Counted from the first letter of the stretch, positions 9,001-17,847 are shown. The stretch is 64,000 bases of DNA from Clostridium neonatale (GCF_001458595.1 NZ_LN890328.1:1854902-1918901); one strand, 5' to 3'. Translations and numbers: made by a program. The notes: generated by a model from the sequence alone, not told the origin.

Positions 9001-9092
9001 ATATGTGAATCAATTATTTTTTCTCCACAATTTCGCCTATATGGAGTTAAAATAACCATTCTTATTTATATTTTAACTCTTAATTCGCATAT
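9001..9092. mobile_element. 92-bp internally deleted IS982 relic (MITE-like)
   Basis: The ends ATATGTGAATCAA (9001-9013) and TTAATTCGCATAT (9080-9092) match the inverted repeats of the IS at 6350-7393 with one mismatch each. The inside matches the IS coding region around 6613-6665 (TATTTTTTCTCCAC...GGAGTTAAAATAACC) and its right subterminal region (TTTTAACTCT). The rest of the IS is deleted. It could be mobilised only in trans. Confidence 0.75.
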
Positions 9093-9114
9093 AATATATA
9101 TAAATATTATATTC

Positions 9115-9375
9115 TAGTTTATTAATTTCTCAAACTAAAAATCCGCGAAAAATATAACTGATTTTTATTCTGTTCATTACTATTTCTCTAGAAATGATTT
9201 TTTTTTATTTTTTCTACTCCACACCATGAAAAGGCTCAATAAATAAGCAAATTCTTAAGAATTTAAGCATATATGTTCTAATATTTATAACTTTATTTCT
9301 TCTAACAATTGTAAAATTTTATCTTTATAGATATATTTCTTTTTATGATTTTAAAATGTTAACTACAGTATTTAT
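9115..9375. repeat. Diverged intergenic repeat, copy A
   Basis: Noncoding DNA related to 39215-39410. The best shared block is AATAAGCAAATTCTTAAG (about 9241-9260 and 39286-39303). It is followed by collinear similarity through ACATATATG/GCATATATG, CTAATATTTATGAA/AATATTTATAACT and ATCTTTATAAATATA/ATCTTTATAGATATA to AAAATGTTA. The function is unknown. It could be a decayed mobile element or an old duplicated regulatory region. Confidence 0.45.
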
Positions 9376-9549
9376 TATCTATATAATACATACGTAGATT
9401 CATCTTCTTTGTATCTGTGAGCTCATCTGTAACCAAATCTTAATTTATTACTTTATCTAATCCTTTTTTATAAAAGAGCTATGTTTTTATAGACACAAAT
9501 AATATTTTTATATATACTTAACTAGTTATTTAATATATTGATATAAAAA

Positions 9550-9740
9550 TAATATTGGTTAAAATTATCAAACAAAAATTGATATTTTTATTAAAAAGGA
9601 AGTTAGGTGAAATTCCTACACAGTGCCGCTACTGTAATTAGGGAATGCTGATTCAAAATACACCATTGAACATAACCATGTTTGAGAAGGAGAATCCGTG
9701 TACTGATCTATAAGTCAGGAGACTTGCCATTATTATAATA
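9550..9740 (+). promoter_or_regulatory. Cobalamin (B12) riboswitch
   Basis: The AdoCbl aptamer core is clear: GGAAGTTAGGTGAAATTCC, then CACAGTGCCGCTACTGT (the B12 box region, about 9619-9637), then AGAATCCG, and the closing AAGTCAGGAGACTTGCC (about 9710-9730). It lies about 125 bp before the first btu gene. A hairpin follows at about 9739-9774 (ATATCGATACTCTT paired with AAGAGTGATAT) and may belong to the expression platform. B12 would repress the importer genes. Confidence 0.96.
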
Positions 9741-9858
9741 TCGATACTCTTCGGTAAAAGAGTGATATTAATAAAAATTAAATATCTAATGATGACTAAG
9801 AGTATCCTTCTATCTTTATATTGAAACAAATAAATATCAAATGATAAAAGGAGACAAC

Positions 9859-10872
9859 ATGAAAAAACAAAAAAAGTTAATAACAATTCTATTAAGCATG
9901 ATCATTTTATTAGGTCTTATTTCTTGTGGTGTAAACAATAAAGACATACAAGATAATTCTTCAAGCTCACAATCTGAGCTAAATACTGATTCACACTATC
10001 CTGTAACTATAACAACATATAACTATGCAAAGGAGCCTATTGAAATAACTTTTAATAAGGCACCTGAAAAAGTCGTAGCTATTTATCAAAATTCTATTGA
10101 AACAATGCTTGCATTAGGACTTGAAGATAAAATAGTTGCTGCTGCAGGTCTTGACCATGATGTAAAAGATGAATATAAGGATAGTTTCAGTAAAGTAAAT
10201 TATTTAGCAGAATTTACTCCTGATAAAGAAACTATAATAATGGAAAAACCTGATTTTATATTAGGATGGTATTCTTTATTTGATGATAAAAGATTAGGTG
10301 ATGTTGACTACTGGATTAACAATGGAACAAACACTTATATCTCATTAAATAGTGGAATATCTGAAGAGAGAACCATTCAAAATGAAATTACAGACATATT
10401 AAATATAGGTAAAATCTTTAATGTTGAAGATAAGGCTAAGGCTTTAGCAGATAATATTACTTCAAAAGTTGAAGAAGTTACTTCAAAAGTTGCAAATAAA
10501 GAAGAACAAACAGCTATGGTAATAGAATATTTTGATAATGATATATATACTTATGGAGCTAAAACTTTAGCTGGAGATATGGTAACAAAATTAAAAGCAG
10601 AGCTTTTAAATCCTGAAGGTGGAAATATAGGTGCTGAAGACTTAATAAATTTAAATCCTGATTGTATTTTTGTTTCTTATATGGACAGAGGAGATGAAAA
10701 TGTTCCTATAGATGAAGTAAACAAAATACTTAATAACCCTGCTTTTGCAAGTCTTTCAGCAGTAAAAAATAAAAGAGTTTATGCAATACCATTAGGTGAT
10801 ATGTATTCCAGCGGTATAAGAACCATAGATGGTATAAACACTTTGGCTAATGGATTATATGGAAATGAATAA
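9859..10872 (+). CDS. btuF: Cobalamin ABC transporter substrate-binding lipoprotein
   Basis: A 337-residue extracellular binding protein of the FepB/BtuF (helical-backbone) family. The N-terminus is a lipoprotein signal: charged KKQKK, a hydrophobic stretch, and the lipobox LISC with the lipidated Cys at residue 23. The mature part has the two-lobed TroA-like pattern (KVVAIYQNSIETMLALGLEDKIVAAAG; EDLINLNPDCIFVSY). I chose the ATG at 9859 because it follows AAAGGAGACAAC; an upstream ATG at 9841 lacks a site. The B12 riboswitch directly upstream points to cobalamin or cobinamide as ligand rather than a siderophore. Confidence 0.88.
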   Translation: MKKQKKLITILLSMIILLGLISCGVNNKDIQDNSSSSQSELNTDSHYPVTITTYNYAKEPIEITFNKAPEKVVAIYQNSIETMLALGLEDKIVAAAGLDHDVKDEYKDSFSKVNYLAEFTPDKETIIMEKPDFILGWYSLFDDKRLGDVDYWINNGTNTYISLNSGISEERTIQNEITDILNIGKIFNVEDKAKALADNITSKVEEVTSKVANKEEQTAMVIEYFDNDIYTYGAKTLAGDMVTKLKAELLNPEGGNIGAEDLINLNPDCIFVSYMDRGDENVPIDEVNKILNNPAFASLSAVKNKRVYAIPLGDMYSSGIRTIDGINTLANGLYGNE

Positions 10873-11929
10873 AAAACTTTTCAAAGAGGTTCCTATATAT
10901 GTAGGAACTTCTATTCTACTTTTAATTATACTTTTTTTATCAATATGTCTTTCTGTTACCATAGGATCTGTTGATATAAGTATAAAAGAAGTTTATGAAG
11001 TTATATTATATAAATTATTTGGTATTGGTTCTTCATATAGTAGAACTGGTCCTATTTCCGATGTGGTCTGGCTTATAAGAATGCCAAGAATAGTGCTTGC
11101 TATTGCTGTAGGCGCTGGACTGTCTGTAGCTGGAATAGTCATGCAGGCGATAGTAAAAAATCCTCTTGCTGATCCTTATATACTAGGTGTATCATCAGGA
11201 GCATCTCTTGGTGCTACCCTTTCAGTAATTCTTGGATTTGGGAGCATCTTTGGAATTAACTCAATTGGATTTATGGGCTTTATTGGCGCCTTTACAATAT
11301 CTATTTTAGTTTTGGTTATATCAAATATTGGTGGACGAAGTAATTCTATAAAGCTTCTTTTGTCAGGTATGGCATTAAGTTCAGTATGCAGCTCATTTTC
11401 AAGCTTTTTAGTATATATATCTGATGATTCACAAAAATTAAAAACTATAACTTTTTGGTTAATGGGCAGCCTTGCTGGAGCAAAATGGGATGAAATAATC
11501 ATCATACTTCCAATTATTATTTTAGGAACAATATTTTTTATAACTCAATATAGAACATTAAATTTAATGTTATTGGGTGATGAGGCATCAATTACTTTAG
11601 GCACAGATTTACATAACTATAGAATCATATATCTAGTAATAACCTCTCTTATGATTGGCATATTGGTTTATGCTTCTGGTATGATAGGATTTGTGGGACT
11701 TATTGTTCCACATATAGTAAGAATAATTTTTGGAACTGATCATAGAAAGATAATACCAATAGCAGCTCTTTTAGGATCTATAATCTTAATATGGGCAGAT
11801 GTATTTTCAAGAGCAATAATAAAAGGAACTGAAATTCCTATTGGAATAGTTATATCAATAATCGGAGCACCATTATTTGTATGGCTTATGATCAAAAAGA
11901 ATTATGGTTTTGGTGGTAATAAAAAATGA
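10850..11929 (+). CDS. btuC: Cobalamin ABC transporter permease
   Basis: A FecCD/BtuC-type permease of about 359 residues with roughly ten membrane helices. Seen: RMPRIVLAIAVGAGLSVAGIVMQAIVKNPLADPYILGVSSGASLGA (the family signature, residues ~77-122) and GFVGLIVPHIVRIIFGTDHR, the cytoplasmic helix that docks onto the ATPase. The start overlaps the end of btuF by 23 bp, which suggests translational coupling. The in-frame ATGs at 10859 or 10865 are also possible starts. Confidence 0.92.
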   Translation: MDYMEMNKKLFKEVPIYVGTSILLLIILFLSICLSVTIGSVDISIKEVYEVILYKLFGIGSSYSRTGPISDVVWLIRMPRIVLAIAVGAGLSVAGIVMQAIVKNPLADPYILGVSSGASLGATLSVILGFGSIFGINSIGFMGFIGAFTISILVLVISNIGGRSNSIKLLLSGMALSSVCSSFSSFLVYISDDSQKLKTITFWLMGSLAGAKWDEIIIILPIIILGTIFFITQYRTLNLMLLGDEASITLGTDLHNYRIIYLVITSLMIGILVYASGMIGFVGLIVPHIVRIIFGTDHRKIIPIAALLGSIILIWADVFSRAIIKGTEIPIGIVISIIGAPLFVWLMIKKNYGFGGNKK

Positions 11930-12681
11930 ATATAAAAACTGAAAATATTAATGTAGTTATAGATAACAATAATATATTAAAAGACATAAATATAGAAGTA
12001 GATAATAAAGAAGTTATAGGTATAATAGGTCCTAACGGCAGTGGAAAATCTACTCTTTTAAAATGTATATATAGATTATTGAAGCCAAATGCTGGCCTAG
12101 TAAAATTCGATGATGTTGATATTAAAAATATATCTATAAAAGAAAGTTCGAAGAAAGTAGCTGTTTTATCACAACATAATAACTATGATTTTGATTTTAC
12201 TGTTAAAGATATAGTTCTCATGGGACGCTCACCTCATAAAAAGTTCATGGAAAGAGATAATAAGAATGATTATGATCTTGTAAATGATGCTCTAAGAAAA
12301 GTTGATATGATAAACTTTAAAGATAGAAGCTTTCAAAGCTTATCTGGCGGAGAGCAGCAAAGAGTAATACTTGCAAGAGCTTTAGCCCAGCAGCCTAAAT
12401 GCTTAATATTAGATGAACCTACAAATCATTTAGATATAAAATATCAGCTGCAACTTATGAGAATAGTTAAAAGCTTAAATATAGAAGTGATTGCTGCCAT
12501 TCATGATTTAAATATTGCTGCTATGTATTGTGATAAAATATATGTTTTAAAAGACGGAAAAATAGTTCAGTATGGCACTCCAAAAGAAATTCTTACACCA
12601 CAGCTTATAAAAAATGTCTATGAAGTAGATACAAAGCTTATAGTAGATAAAGATATAGTTCATATCTCCTATTTAATATAG
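11926..12681 (+). CDS. btuD: Cobalamin ABC transporter ATP-binding protein
   Basis: A 251-residue ABC ATPase of the FepC/BtuD group. Seen: Walker A GPNGSGKST (residues ~34-42), Q-loop LSQHN, signature LSGGEQQRV, Walker B CLILDEPTNHLD, and the H-loop histidine in AAIHDLN. The ATG overlaps the btuC stop codon (ATGA), so the three genes form a tight B12-controlled operon. A bidirectional terminator lies at 12894-12934. Confidence 0.93.
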   Translation: MNIKTENINVVIDNNNILKDINIEVDNKEVIGIIGPNGSGKSTLLKCIYRLLKPNAGLVKFDDVDIKNISIKESSKKVAVLSQHNNYDFDFTVKDIVLMGRSPHKKFMERDNKNDYDLVNDALRKVDMINFKDRSFQSLSGGEQQRVILARALAQQPKCLILDEPTNHLDIKYQLQLMRIVKSLNIEVIAAIHDLNIAAMYCDKIYVLKDGKIVQYGTPKEILTPQLIKNVYEVDTKLIVDKDIVHISYLI

Positions 12682-12893
12682 GAATATATTTTCCACGTCT
12701 TACTTTCAACTACTTTATAACAGAATTTTTATGAAACTTTTTATGTATTAAATAATGTAACGTTAATTTCTTGTTTGCATTAGTTAATTCTTGTTCAAGT
12801 AATTTAATCCTTTACATTTTTTTGCTACAATAAAACCTAAAGAAGTTAAGAAGAATTATCCTAAAAATAATGTATTCCCATAATAAGTATACT

Positions 12894-12934
12894 AAAAAAA
12901 TCTGGTCTTCCTAAATTAGGCAGATCAGATTTTC
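12894..12934. terminator. Bidirectional terminator after the btu operon
   Basis: AAATCTGGTCTTCCTAA pairs with TTAGGCAGATCAGATTT, with flanking A and T runs. It separates the rightward btu operon from the leftward aminotransferase gene. The remaining intergenic DNA (12682-13120) shows no gene; a short coiled-coil-like reading on the minus strand at 12709-12812 has no start codon. Confidence 0.75.
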
Positions 12935-13120
12935 TTCTACTATTTTAAAATAATACGCTACCTTTGTACTATAATTACTTAAAAGCAACTATTTTATGTT
13001 GTAAATATGTTTCTTCTATAAATATTTTTCCTAATTATTGGAATAATCAATTTTTTAAGTGCCTTATTTGAAAACATAAAAATACCTCTAACTAACATAA
13101 AAACCTATCTCATAGGCTTA

Positions 13121-14278
13121 TTATTTCAAAACTTTTTCTAGCCTTTCTAATCCTTCTCTAAGTAATGATCTAGAACATGCTATGTTTATTCTAATAAATC
13201 CTTCTCCTGCTTCACCATATGTTTGTCCATCATTGATTCTTAGGTCACCTTGTTCAAGTATTTTTTTACTGATCTCTTTTGAACTCATACCAAGACTTTT
13301 ACAATCAATCCATATTAAATACGTAGCCTGAGGTACCATAACCTTTAATTTGGGAAGCCTTTCATTAATAAATGAAAGTAAATAATCTAGATTTCCTTTT
13401 AAATAATCCAATAATTGTTCTAACCATTCTTCTCCTTCATTATAAGCAGCAATTAATGCCTCAATTCCAAAAATATTAGGCTCTATTGCCTCATTAATAT
13501 TTAGTGACCTATTTACTTTTTTTCTATATTCCTCATTAGCTACTATTATATTTGATGTTTTGAGTCCAGCAATATTAAATGTTTTACTAGGTGCCGTACA
13601 AGTGATGGAATTCATTAAAAATTTTTCATTAATTGATGCAAATGGAATATGTTTATTTCCTTTATAAACCAAATCCCTATGAATTTCATCAACTAATACT
13701 AAAACATTATATTTTAAACATATTTCACCTAATCGTTGAAGTTCATCTTTACTCCATACTCTTCCTCCAGGATTATGAGGATTGCATAAAATAAAAATTT
13801 TAACTCTTTCATCTGAAGCCTTCTTTTCAAAGTCCTCAAAATCAATTTCGTAAAACTCACCATTGTACTTTAGTTCATTTAATACTATGGTACATCTATT
13901 ATTCGTTATGGACGTATTAAAATAATTATAGACCGGTGAATGAATTAGAACTTTATCCCCTGGTTCTGTAAATGCTTGTACAACTGCTGAAAGTGATGGA
14001 ATTACACCTGTACTAGCTTCAATCCATTCCTTTTTTATTTCAAAATTATGTTTCCTATTTCACCATCTAACCTCAGCTTCATAATAGTCATCTGGAATAT
14101 TAGTATATCCAAAGATTCCATGCTGCACTCTTTTTTCTAAAGCATTGATAATTGGATCAGCTGTTTTAAAATCCATATCAGCTATCCACATTGGTATAAT
14201 ATCTTTTTCCTGTGAGGTGTCCCACTTAACACTATTTGTATTTCTTCTATTAATAATAGTATTAAAATCATACTTCAA
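13121..14278 (-). pseudogene. PatB/MalY-type C-S lyase aminotransferase with one in-frame stop
   Basis: A PLP-dependent class I/II aminotransferase-fold protein of the PatB/MalY cystathionine beta-lyase group, normally about 385-390 residues. The frame is continuous from the ATG at 14276-14278 to the stop at 13121, except for a single TGA at 14060-14062 (codon 73, in EAEVRW-stop-NRKHNFEIKKEW). No frameshift is needed. All key residues survive: IIPMWIADMDFKTA near the N-terminus, NPHNPGGR, the PLP-contacting D in VLVDEIHRD, and the Schiff-base lysine in APSKTFNIAGLK. This is a recent nonsense mutation, a sequencing error or rare readthrough. The intact enzyme would release thiols or pyruvate from cysteine conjugates. 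Confidence 0.85.
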
Positions 14279-14308
14279 ATTGATTACCTCCTTATAAATT
14301 ATATAATA

Positions 14309-15148
14309 TCATACTGCTTTTCTTATAATTTGTATATTTTCAAAATCCAAATTTGGGTCATCCAATATAATATCTTTAACATCTTCTACTTTTATGGTCC
14401 CGCTAAATGGATTCTTAATACTTTCAACTGTGTTTATGACTTCAGCTTTAACTGTTGAATATTCAAAGCTTAAATCTGTATCAACCATTTCACAATTTTC
14501 TAATATTAAATTTTCTGCATAACACAATGGCTGTGTTCCACTTATTTTGCAGTTAATAAGTCTTAGATTTTTAGAATACCATCCTAAATATTCTCCATTC
14601 AAAACAGAATCATATACTGTAATATCTTCTGTATTCCAAAAAGTATCTTTTGAGTTGATTACACACTCTCTAAAAACACCTTTTTTTACGTGTTGAAATG
14701 AGTAATTTCCATCTAATTTAAAATTATTAACTTCAACATTAGAACTATGTAATAATAAATAATTACCTTTAAATTTAGAATCATTAATCTTAACATTTTT
14801 ACAGTACCATAGTGTTTCCTCTGTATTCATAATAGTTTTATTAATTGTAATATTTTGAGCATCTCTAAAAATCTTAGGTGCATCAACTTTGCAGTTATTC
14901 ATTATTATATCACTTGTATACCAAATGGCTGCACGACTATCTTCTGTAAAATAGCTGTCATAAACTTCTACATCTTTATTATGCCATATTGGATACTTAC
15001 CCCAAAATTTACAATTATATATTCTTATATTTTCACTCTCTTTAATTGGAGATTCGCCTTCTAAAAATACACTGTCCTTTATTTCTGTATTAAAAGATTT
15101 AAATAGTGAACGTTCTCCTTCAAAAGTTCCTTTTTCTATTAATTTCAT
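14309..15148 (-). CDS. DUF3737 family right-handed beta-helix protein
   Basis: A 279-residue protein of the DUF3737 family. It starts MKLIEKGTFEGERSLFKSFN, as family members do. The body is about eleven short repeats of the type (I/V)xxS-x-F-x-G-x-(Y/W), for example NCKFWGKYPIWH, DSKFKGNYLLLHS and NCKISGTQPLCYAEN. This is the periodicity of a pectin-lyase-like beta-helix. There is no signal peptide, so it is probably cytoplasmic. Its function is unknown. It lies 30 bp upstream of the PatB-like gene in the same direction, so the two were likely cotranscribed. Confidence 0.82.
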   Translation of the reverse strand: MKLIEKGTFEGERSLFKSFNTEIKDSVFLEGESPIKESENIRIYNCKFWGKYPIWHNKDVEVYDSYFTEDSRAAIWYTSDIIMNNCKVDAPKIFRDAQNITINKTIMNTEETLWYCKNVKINDSKFKGNYLLLHSSNVEVNNFKLDGNYSFQHVKKGVFRECVINSKDTFWNTEDITVYDSVLNGEYLGWYSKNLRLINCKISGTQPLCYAENLILENCEMVDTDLSFEYSTVKAEVINTVESIKNPFSGTIKVEDVKDIILDDPNLDFENIQIIRKAV

Positions 15149-15219
15149 AACGTCAATTCCTCTTCATCTTTATTATTTTTTTAAATTCATTAATTTATAT
15201 TTTCTCCATATATCAATAT

Positions 15220-15250
15220 ACCATCTGACCATATTACCCGATCAGATGGT
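15220..15250 (-). terminator. Hairpin after the adh/cupin/CMD operon
   Basis: ACCATCTGA and TCAGATGGT form a perfect 9-bp stem with a 13-nt loop just past the CMD gene stop. The T-run is weak, so it may be an imperfect terminator. Confidence 0.5.
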
Positions 15251-15265
15251 TATTAAAATCGTAAA

Positions 15266-15592
15266 TCAGTTATTTTCAGAGTAAACTTCTTTTGCCAAAC
15301 TAAACGCTGCCCATGCATTTGGCCATCCCACATAAAATGCCAGATGAGTAATTATTTCAGACATTTCTTCGGCTGTTACTCCATTATTCTTTGCATTAAT
15401 TATATGGTATTTTAAAGAATTATCAAAAATACCTTTTGTCATTAATGCTGTAACTGTAATCACGCTTCGATCTCTAAGTGATAACTTATCCTCTCTTGCC
15501 CATACTTCACCAAAAAGAACATCATCATTAAGTTCTGCAAATTTTGGTGCAAATGTTCCAAGAGCCTCTCTTCCTGCTGTCTGCTTTTTCAT
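15266..15592 (-). CDS. Carboxymuconolactone decarboxylase-family protein
   Basis: A 108-residue, all-helical CMD/AhpD-like protein. Seen: AELNDDVLFGEVWAREDKLSLRDRSVITVTALMT and the HIINAKNNGVTAEEMSEIITHLAFYVGWPNAW block with the family's catalytic-site histidine. It has no CxxC, so it belongs to the CMD-like rather than the AhpD peroxidase subgroup. It is the last gene of a three-gene operon with a cupin and an alcohol dehydrogenase, an arrangement often found with a divergent MerR regulator. The substrate is unknown. Confidence 0.85.
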   Translation of the reverse strand: MKKQTAGREALGTFAPKFAELNDDVLFGEVWAREDKLSLRDRSVITVTALMTKGIFDNSLKYHIINAKNNGVTAEEMSEIITHLAFYVGWPNAWAAFSLAKEVYSENN

Positions 15593-15643
15593 ATATATTC
15601 CTCCACTCTATAAATAATATTTTTCACTTATGACATTCTAATA

Positions 15644-16054
15644 CTATCTTAGTTTTGCATACTCTTCATCTGTTACAGCTTCACACCATTCATTAGAAAC
15701 ACCTTCTTTATGAATAGATAATGCTAAATGTGCAAAAGCTTCATCTGCTACTGCACCATGCCAATGTTTAATTTCTGGTGCTATATATACTACATCTCCG
15801 CTTTTTAAAAGTTGTGGCTTTTTTCCCATTTCTTGATACCATCCATGGCCACCAACACAAATTAATATTTGACCACTACCATGATGAATATGCCAATTAT
15901 TTCTACATCCTGGTTCAAATGTTACATTGCATATTCCAACTTCTTTATCATTTAAAGAGCTTAAATAACTTTTACCGATGAAATATTCTGCATATGCTGT
16001 ATTTTCTTCACCAAGTAAAAAATCTGATACTTTTTCTAATTCTTTTCTATCCAT
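15644..16054 (-). CDS. Cupin-domain protein
   Basis: A 136-residue single-domain cupin. The metal-site motif 1 appears as NNWHIHHGSGQILICVGGHGWYQEMG (two His and a later Gly-rich turn), and motif 2 as GDVVYIAPEIKHWHGAV. An N-terminal helical extension (MDRKELEKVSDFLLGEENTAYAEYFIGKSYL) is typical of cupins paired with CMD proteins. The gene lies between the CMD and alcohol dehydrogenase genes with gaps of 40-51 bp. It is probably an isomerase or stress-related protein of unknown substrate. Confidence 0.85.
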   Translation of the reverse strand: MDRKELEKVSDFLLGEENTAYAEYFIGKSYLSSLNDKEVGICNVTFEPGCRNNWHIHHGSGQILICVGGHGWYQEMGKKPQLLKSGDVVYIAPEIKHWHGAVADEAFAHLALSIHKEGVSNEWCEAVTDEEYAKLR

Positions 16055-16094
16055 TATTCTCTTCTCCTCTTTTATCTATATTATTTTATTTCTT

Positions 16095-17267
16095 TTATCT
16101 ATATGCTTTTTCATAGATTTTCACGCAATCTTCATGTGATAATGGGCATGGATCACACATAAATAACCCCCCCATTGTTTCTCTTGCGTTCTTTGCCATC
16201 TTATCAAATTCATCTTTTTCTATACCGTAATCTGACATTTTAAGATCTGCTACACCGCACGCTTCCTGTAATTTTACAAGCATTGTAATAAAATCTTCAG
16301 GTGATTTTGCATCCTCCATACCAAGTGCTTTTGCCATTTTAATAAATTTATCATCACATACATGCTGATTTATAAAATGCTTATAATATTCTTTACTTAA
16401 CATTATGAGTCCTGCTCCATGTGGTAGGTCTTGATGATAAGCACTCATGGCATGCTCCATAGAATGTTCACTTGTACATGCACTAATAGTCATAACTGTT
16501 CCAGAAAGGGTATTGGCAAATGCCATATGTTCTCTTGCTTCAATATCATTTCCATCTTTCACAGCTCTTTCAAGATATTTTCCAACATTCTCAATAGCTG
16601 TTAATGCATACATATCACTCATCAAATTAGCTGCTACTGAAATATAACATTCTACACTATGAAATAATGCATCAAAGCCTTGATAAGCTGTAAATTTAGC
16701 TGGGACACTTTTCATAAGTTCTGGATCTACGATTGCTAAAACCGGATAAAGTGAATCAGGACCTCCAAATCCAATCTTTTCATTTGTTTCTTCATTAGTA
16801 ACAACACCCCATTGATCAACTTCAGAGCCTGTTCCTGCTGTGGTTGTGATTGCTACTACTGGAAGTGGATTATTTAAAAGCTCTTGTCCTTTTCCAGTTC
16901 CGCCATTAATGTAATCCCATAGATCTCCATCATTTGTAGCCATGGCTGCAATTGCTTTAGAAGCATCCATTACACTTCCACCACCTAATGCTACTACAAA
17001 ATCACAGTTATTTTCCCTAGCACACTTTGCTCCAGTCATAACTGTAGATTTTAATGGATTAGCTTCTACCTTATCAAATAAAACATTTTCTACTCCTGCA
17101 GCATTTAGCTCTTCCTCACATCTTTTTAGATAACCATTTTCCTTAGTTGATTTTCCATTAGAAATAACAACTAAAGCCTTCTTCCCTGGAAGCTTCTGTT
17201 CTCTTAAATTGTTTAATTGTCCTACTCCAAACAATAATCTTGTTGGTGAATACTTCATAAAATTCAT
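16095..17267 (-). CDS. Iron-containing alcohol dehydrogenase
   Basis: A 390-residue group III (iron-dependent) alcohol dehydrogenase, likely NAD(P)H-dependent. Seen: the nucleotide-binding GGGSVMDASKAIAAM (residues ~96-110), TTAGTGSEVDQWGVVTN, and the metal-ligand region with FDALFHSVECYIS and HSMEHAMSAYHQDLPHGAGL. It resembles YugJ and clostridial butanol dehydrogenases. It is the first gene of the operon and is driven by a MerR-type promoter at 17354-17384. Given the company of a MerR sensor, a cupin and a CMD protein, the likely role is aldehyde detoxification; this is inferred. Confidence 0.9.
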   Translation of the reverse strand: MNFMKYSPTRLLFGVGQLNNLREQKLPGKKALVVISNGKSTKENGYLKRCEEELNAAGVENVLFDKVEANPLKSTVMTGAKCARENNCDFVVALGGGSVMDASKAIAAMATNDGDLWDYINGGTGKGQELLNNPLPVVAITTTAGTGSEVDQWGVVTNEETNEKIGFGGPDSLYPVLAIVDPELMKSVPAKFTAYQGFDALFHSVECYISVAANLMSDMYALTAIENVGKYLERAVKDGNDIEAREHMAFANTLSGTVMTISACTSEHSMEHAMSAYHQDLPHGAGLIMLSKEYYKHFINQHVCDDKFIKMAKALGMEDAKSPEDFITMLVKLQEACGVADLKMSDYGIEKDEFDKMAKNARETMGGLFMCDPCPLSHEDCVKIYEKAYR

Positions 17268-17353
17268 ATCTACACATCCTTTATTCTATAATTTTATTAA
17301 ATCAAATATACTTTCGACTTGCATATATTGCTTTCATGTATTATGATAACTTT

Positions 17354-17384
17354 ATACTAATACCTAAACCTAACTTTAGGTCAA
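17354..17384 (-). promoter_or_regulatory. MerR-type promoter with 19-bp spacer
   Basis: On the minus strand TTGACC (17384-17379) and TAGTAT (17359-17354) are separated by exactly 19 bp, the overlong spacer characteristic of MerR-activated promoters. The spacer carries the palindrome ACCTAAA-N6-TTTAGGT (17362-17381). It drives the alcohol dehydrogenase operon and lies between it and the divergent MerR gene. Confidence 0.85.
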
Positions 17385-17415
17385 TACTTTTTAAAAATTT
17401 TTTTGGAGGTGTTTT

Positions 17416-17847
17416 ATGGCTTATTCCATTGGAGAAATTTCAGAAATGCTTAATATATCAATATCAACTCTGCGCTACTACGACAAAGAGGGACTTCTTC
17501 CTCTCGTTAACAGAACTTCTGGAAATATACGTATATTTGACGATACAGATGTTGAATGCTTAAAAATGATAGAATGTTTAAAAAATACAGGTATGCCGCT
17601 TAAGGATATTAAAAATTTTTTTGAATGGTGCGAGGAAGGGGATTCCACAATTGATAAACGATATGAACTGTTTATGCACCAAAAGGAAAAGACCGAAAAA
17701 CAGATTGCTCTATTACGAAATGCTTTAAATCGCATAAATTATAAATGCGAATTTTACAGAATATCCAAAGAAAAAGGAACTACAAATCTTCCTGGTTTAC
17801 GTGAAGAACTAGCTATGAAATTTTTAAATAAAGAGCCTGAAAAATGA
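17416..17847 (+). CDS. MerR-family transcriptional regulator
   Basis: A 143-residue MerR regulator. The N-terminal winged helix reads YSIGEISEMLNISISTLRYYDKEGLLP, followed by the second DNA-binding wing (FDDTDVECLKMIECLKNTGMPLKDIKNFFEW) and a long dimerisation helix (residues ~80-115). No cysteine pair of metal sensors is present. It looks like the organic or aldehyde-stress type (AdhR/YraB-like). The start follows TTTGGAGGTGTTTT. It is divergent from the adh operon, whose promoter has the diagnostic 19-bp spacer. Confidence 0.92.
   Translation: MAYSIGEISEMLNISISTLRYYDKEGLLPLVNRTSGNIRIFDDTDVECLKMIECLKNTGMPLKDIKNFFEWCEEGDSTIDKRYELFMHQKEKTEKQIALLRNALNRINYKCEFYRISKEKGTTNLPGLREELAMKFLNKEPEK

Noticed and set aside
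9653..9886. 77-codon minus-strand ORF
   Set aside because: It lies across the cobalamin riboswitch and the btuF signal-peptide region on the opposite strand; its hydrophobic reading is the complement of A-rich DNA.
12709..12812. Minus-strand coiled-coil-like reading (RIKLLEQELTNANKKLTLH)
   Set aside because: It resembles the tail of a transposase OrfA, but it has no start codon, no inverted repeats nearby and is too short to assign.
14060..14062. Considered selenocysteine for the TGA in the PatB-like gene
   Set aside because: The family has no conserved cysteine or selenocysteine at this position, and I saw no convincing SECIS-like hairpin just after the codon.
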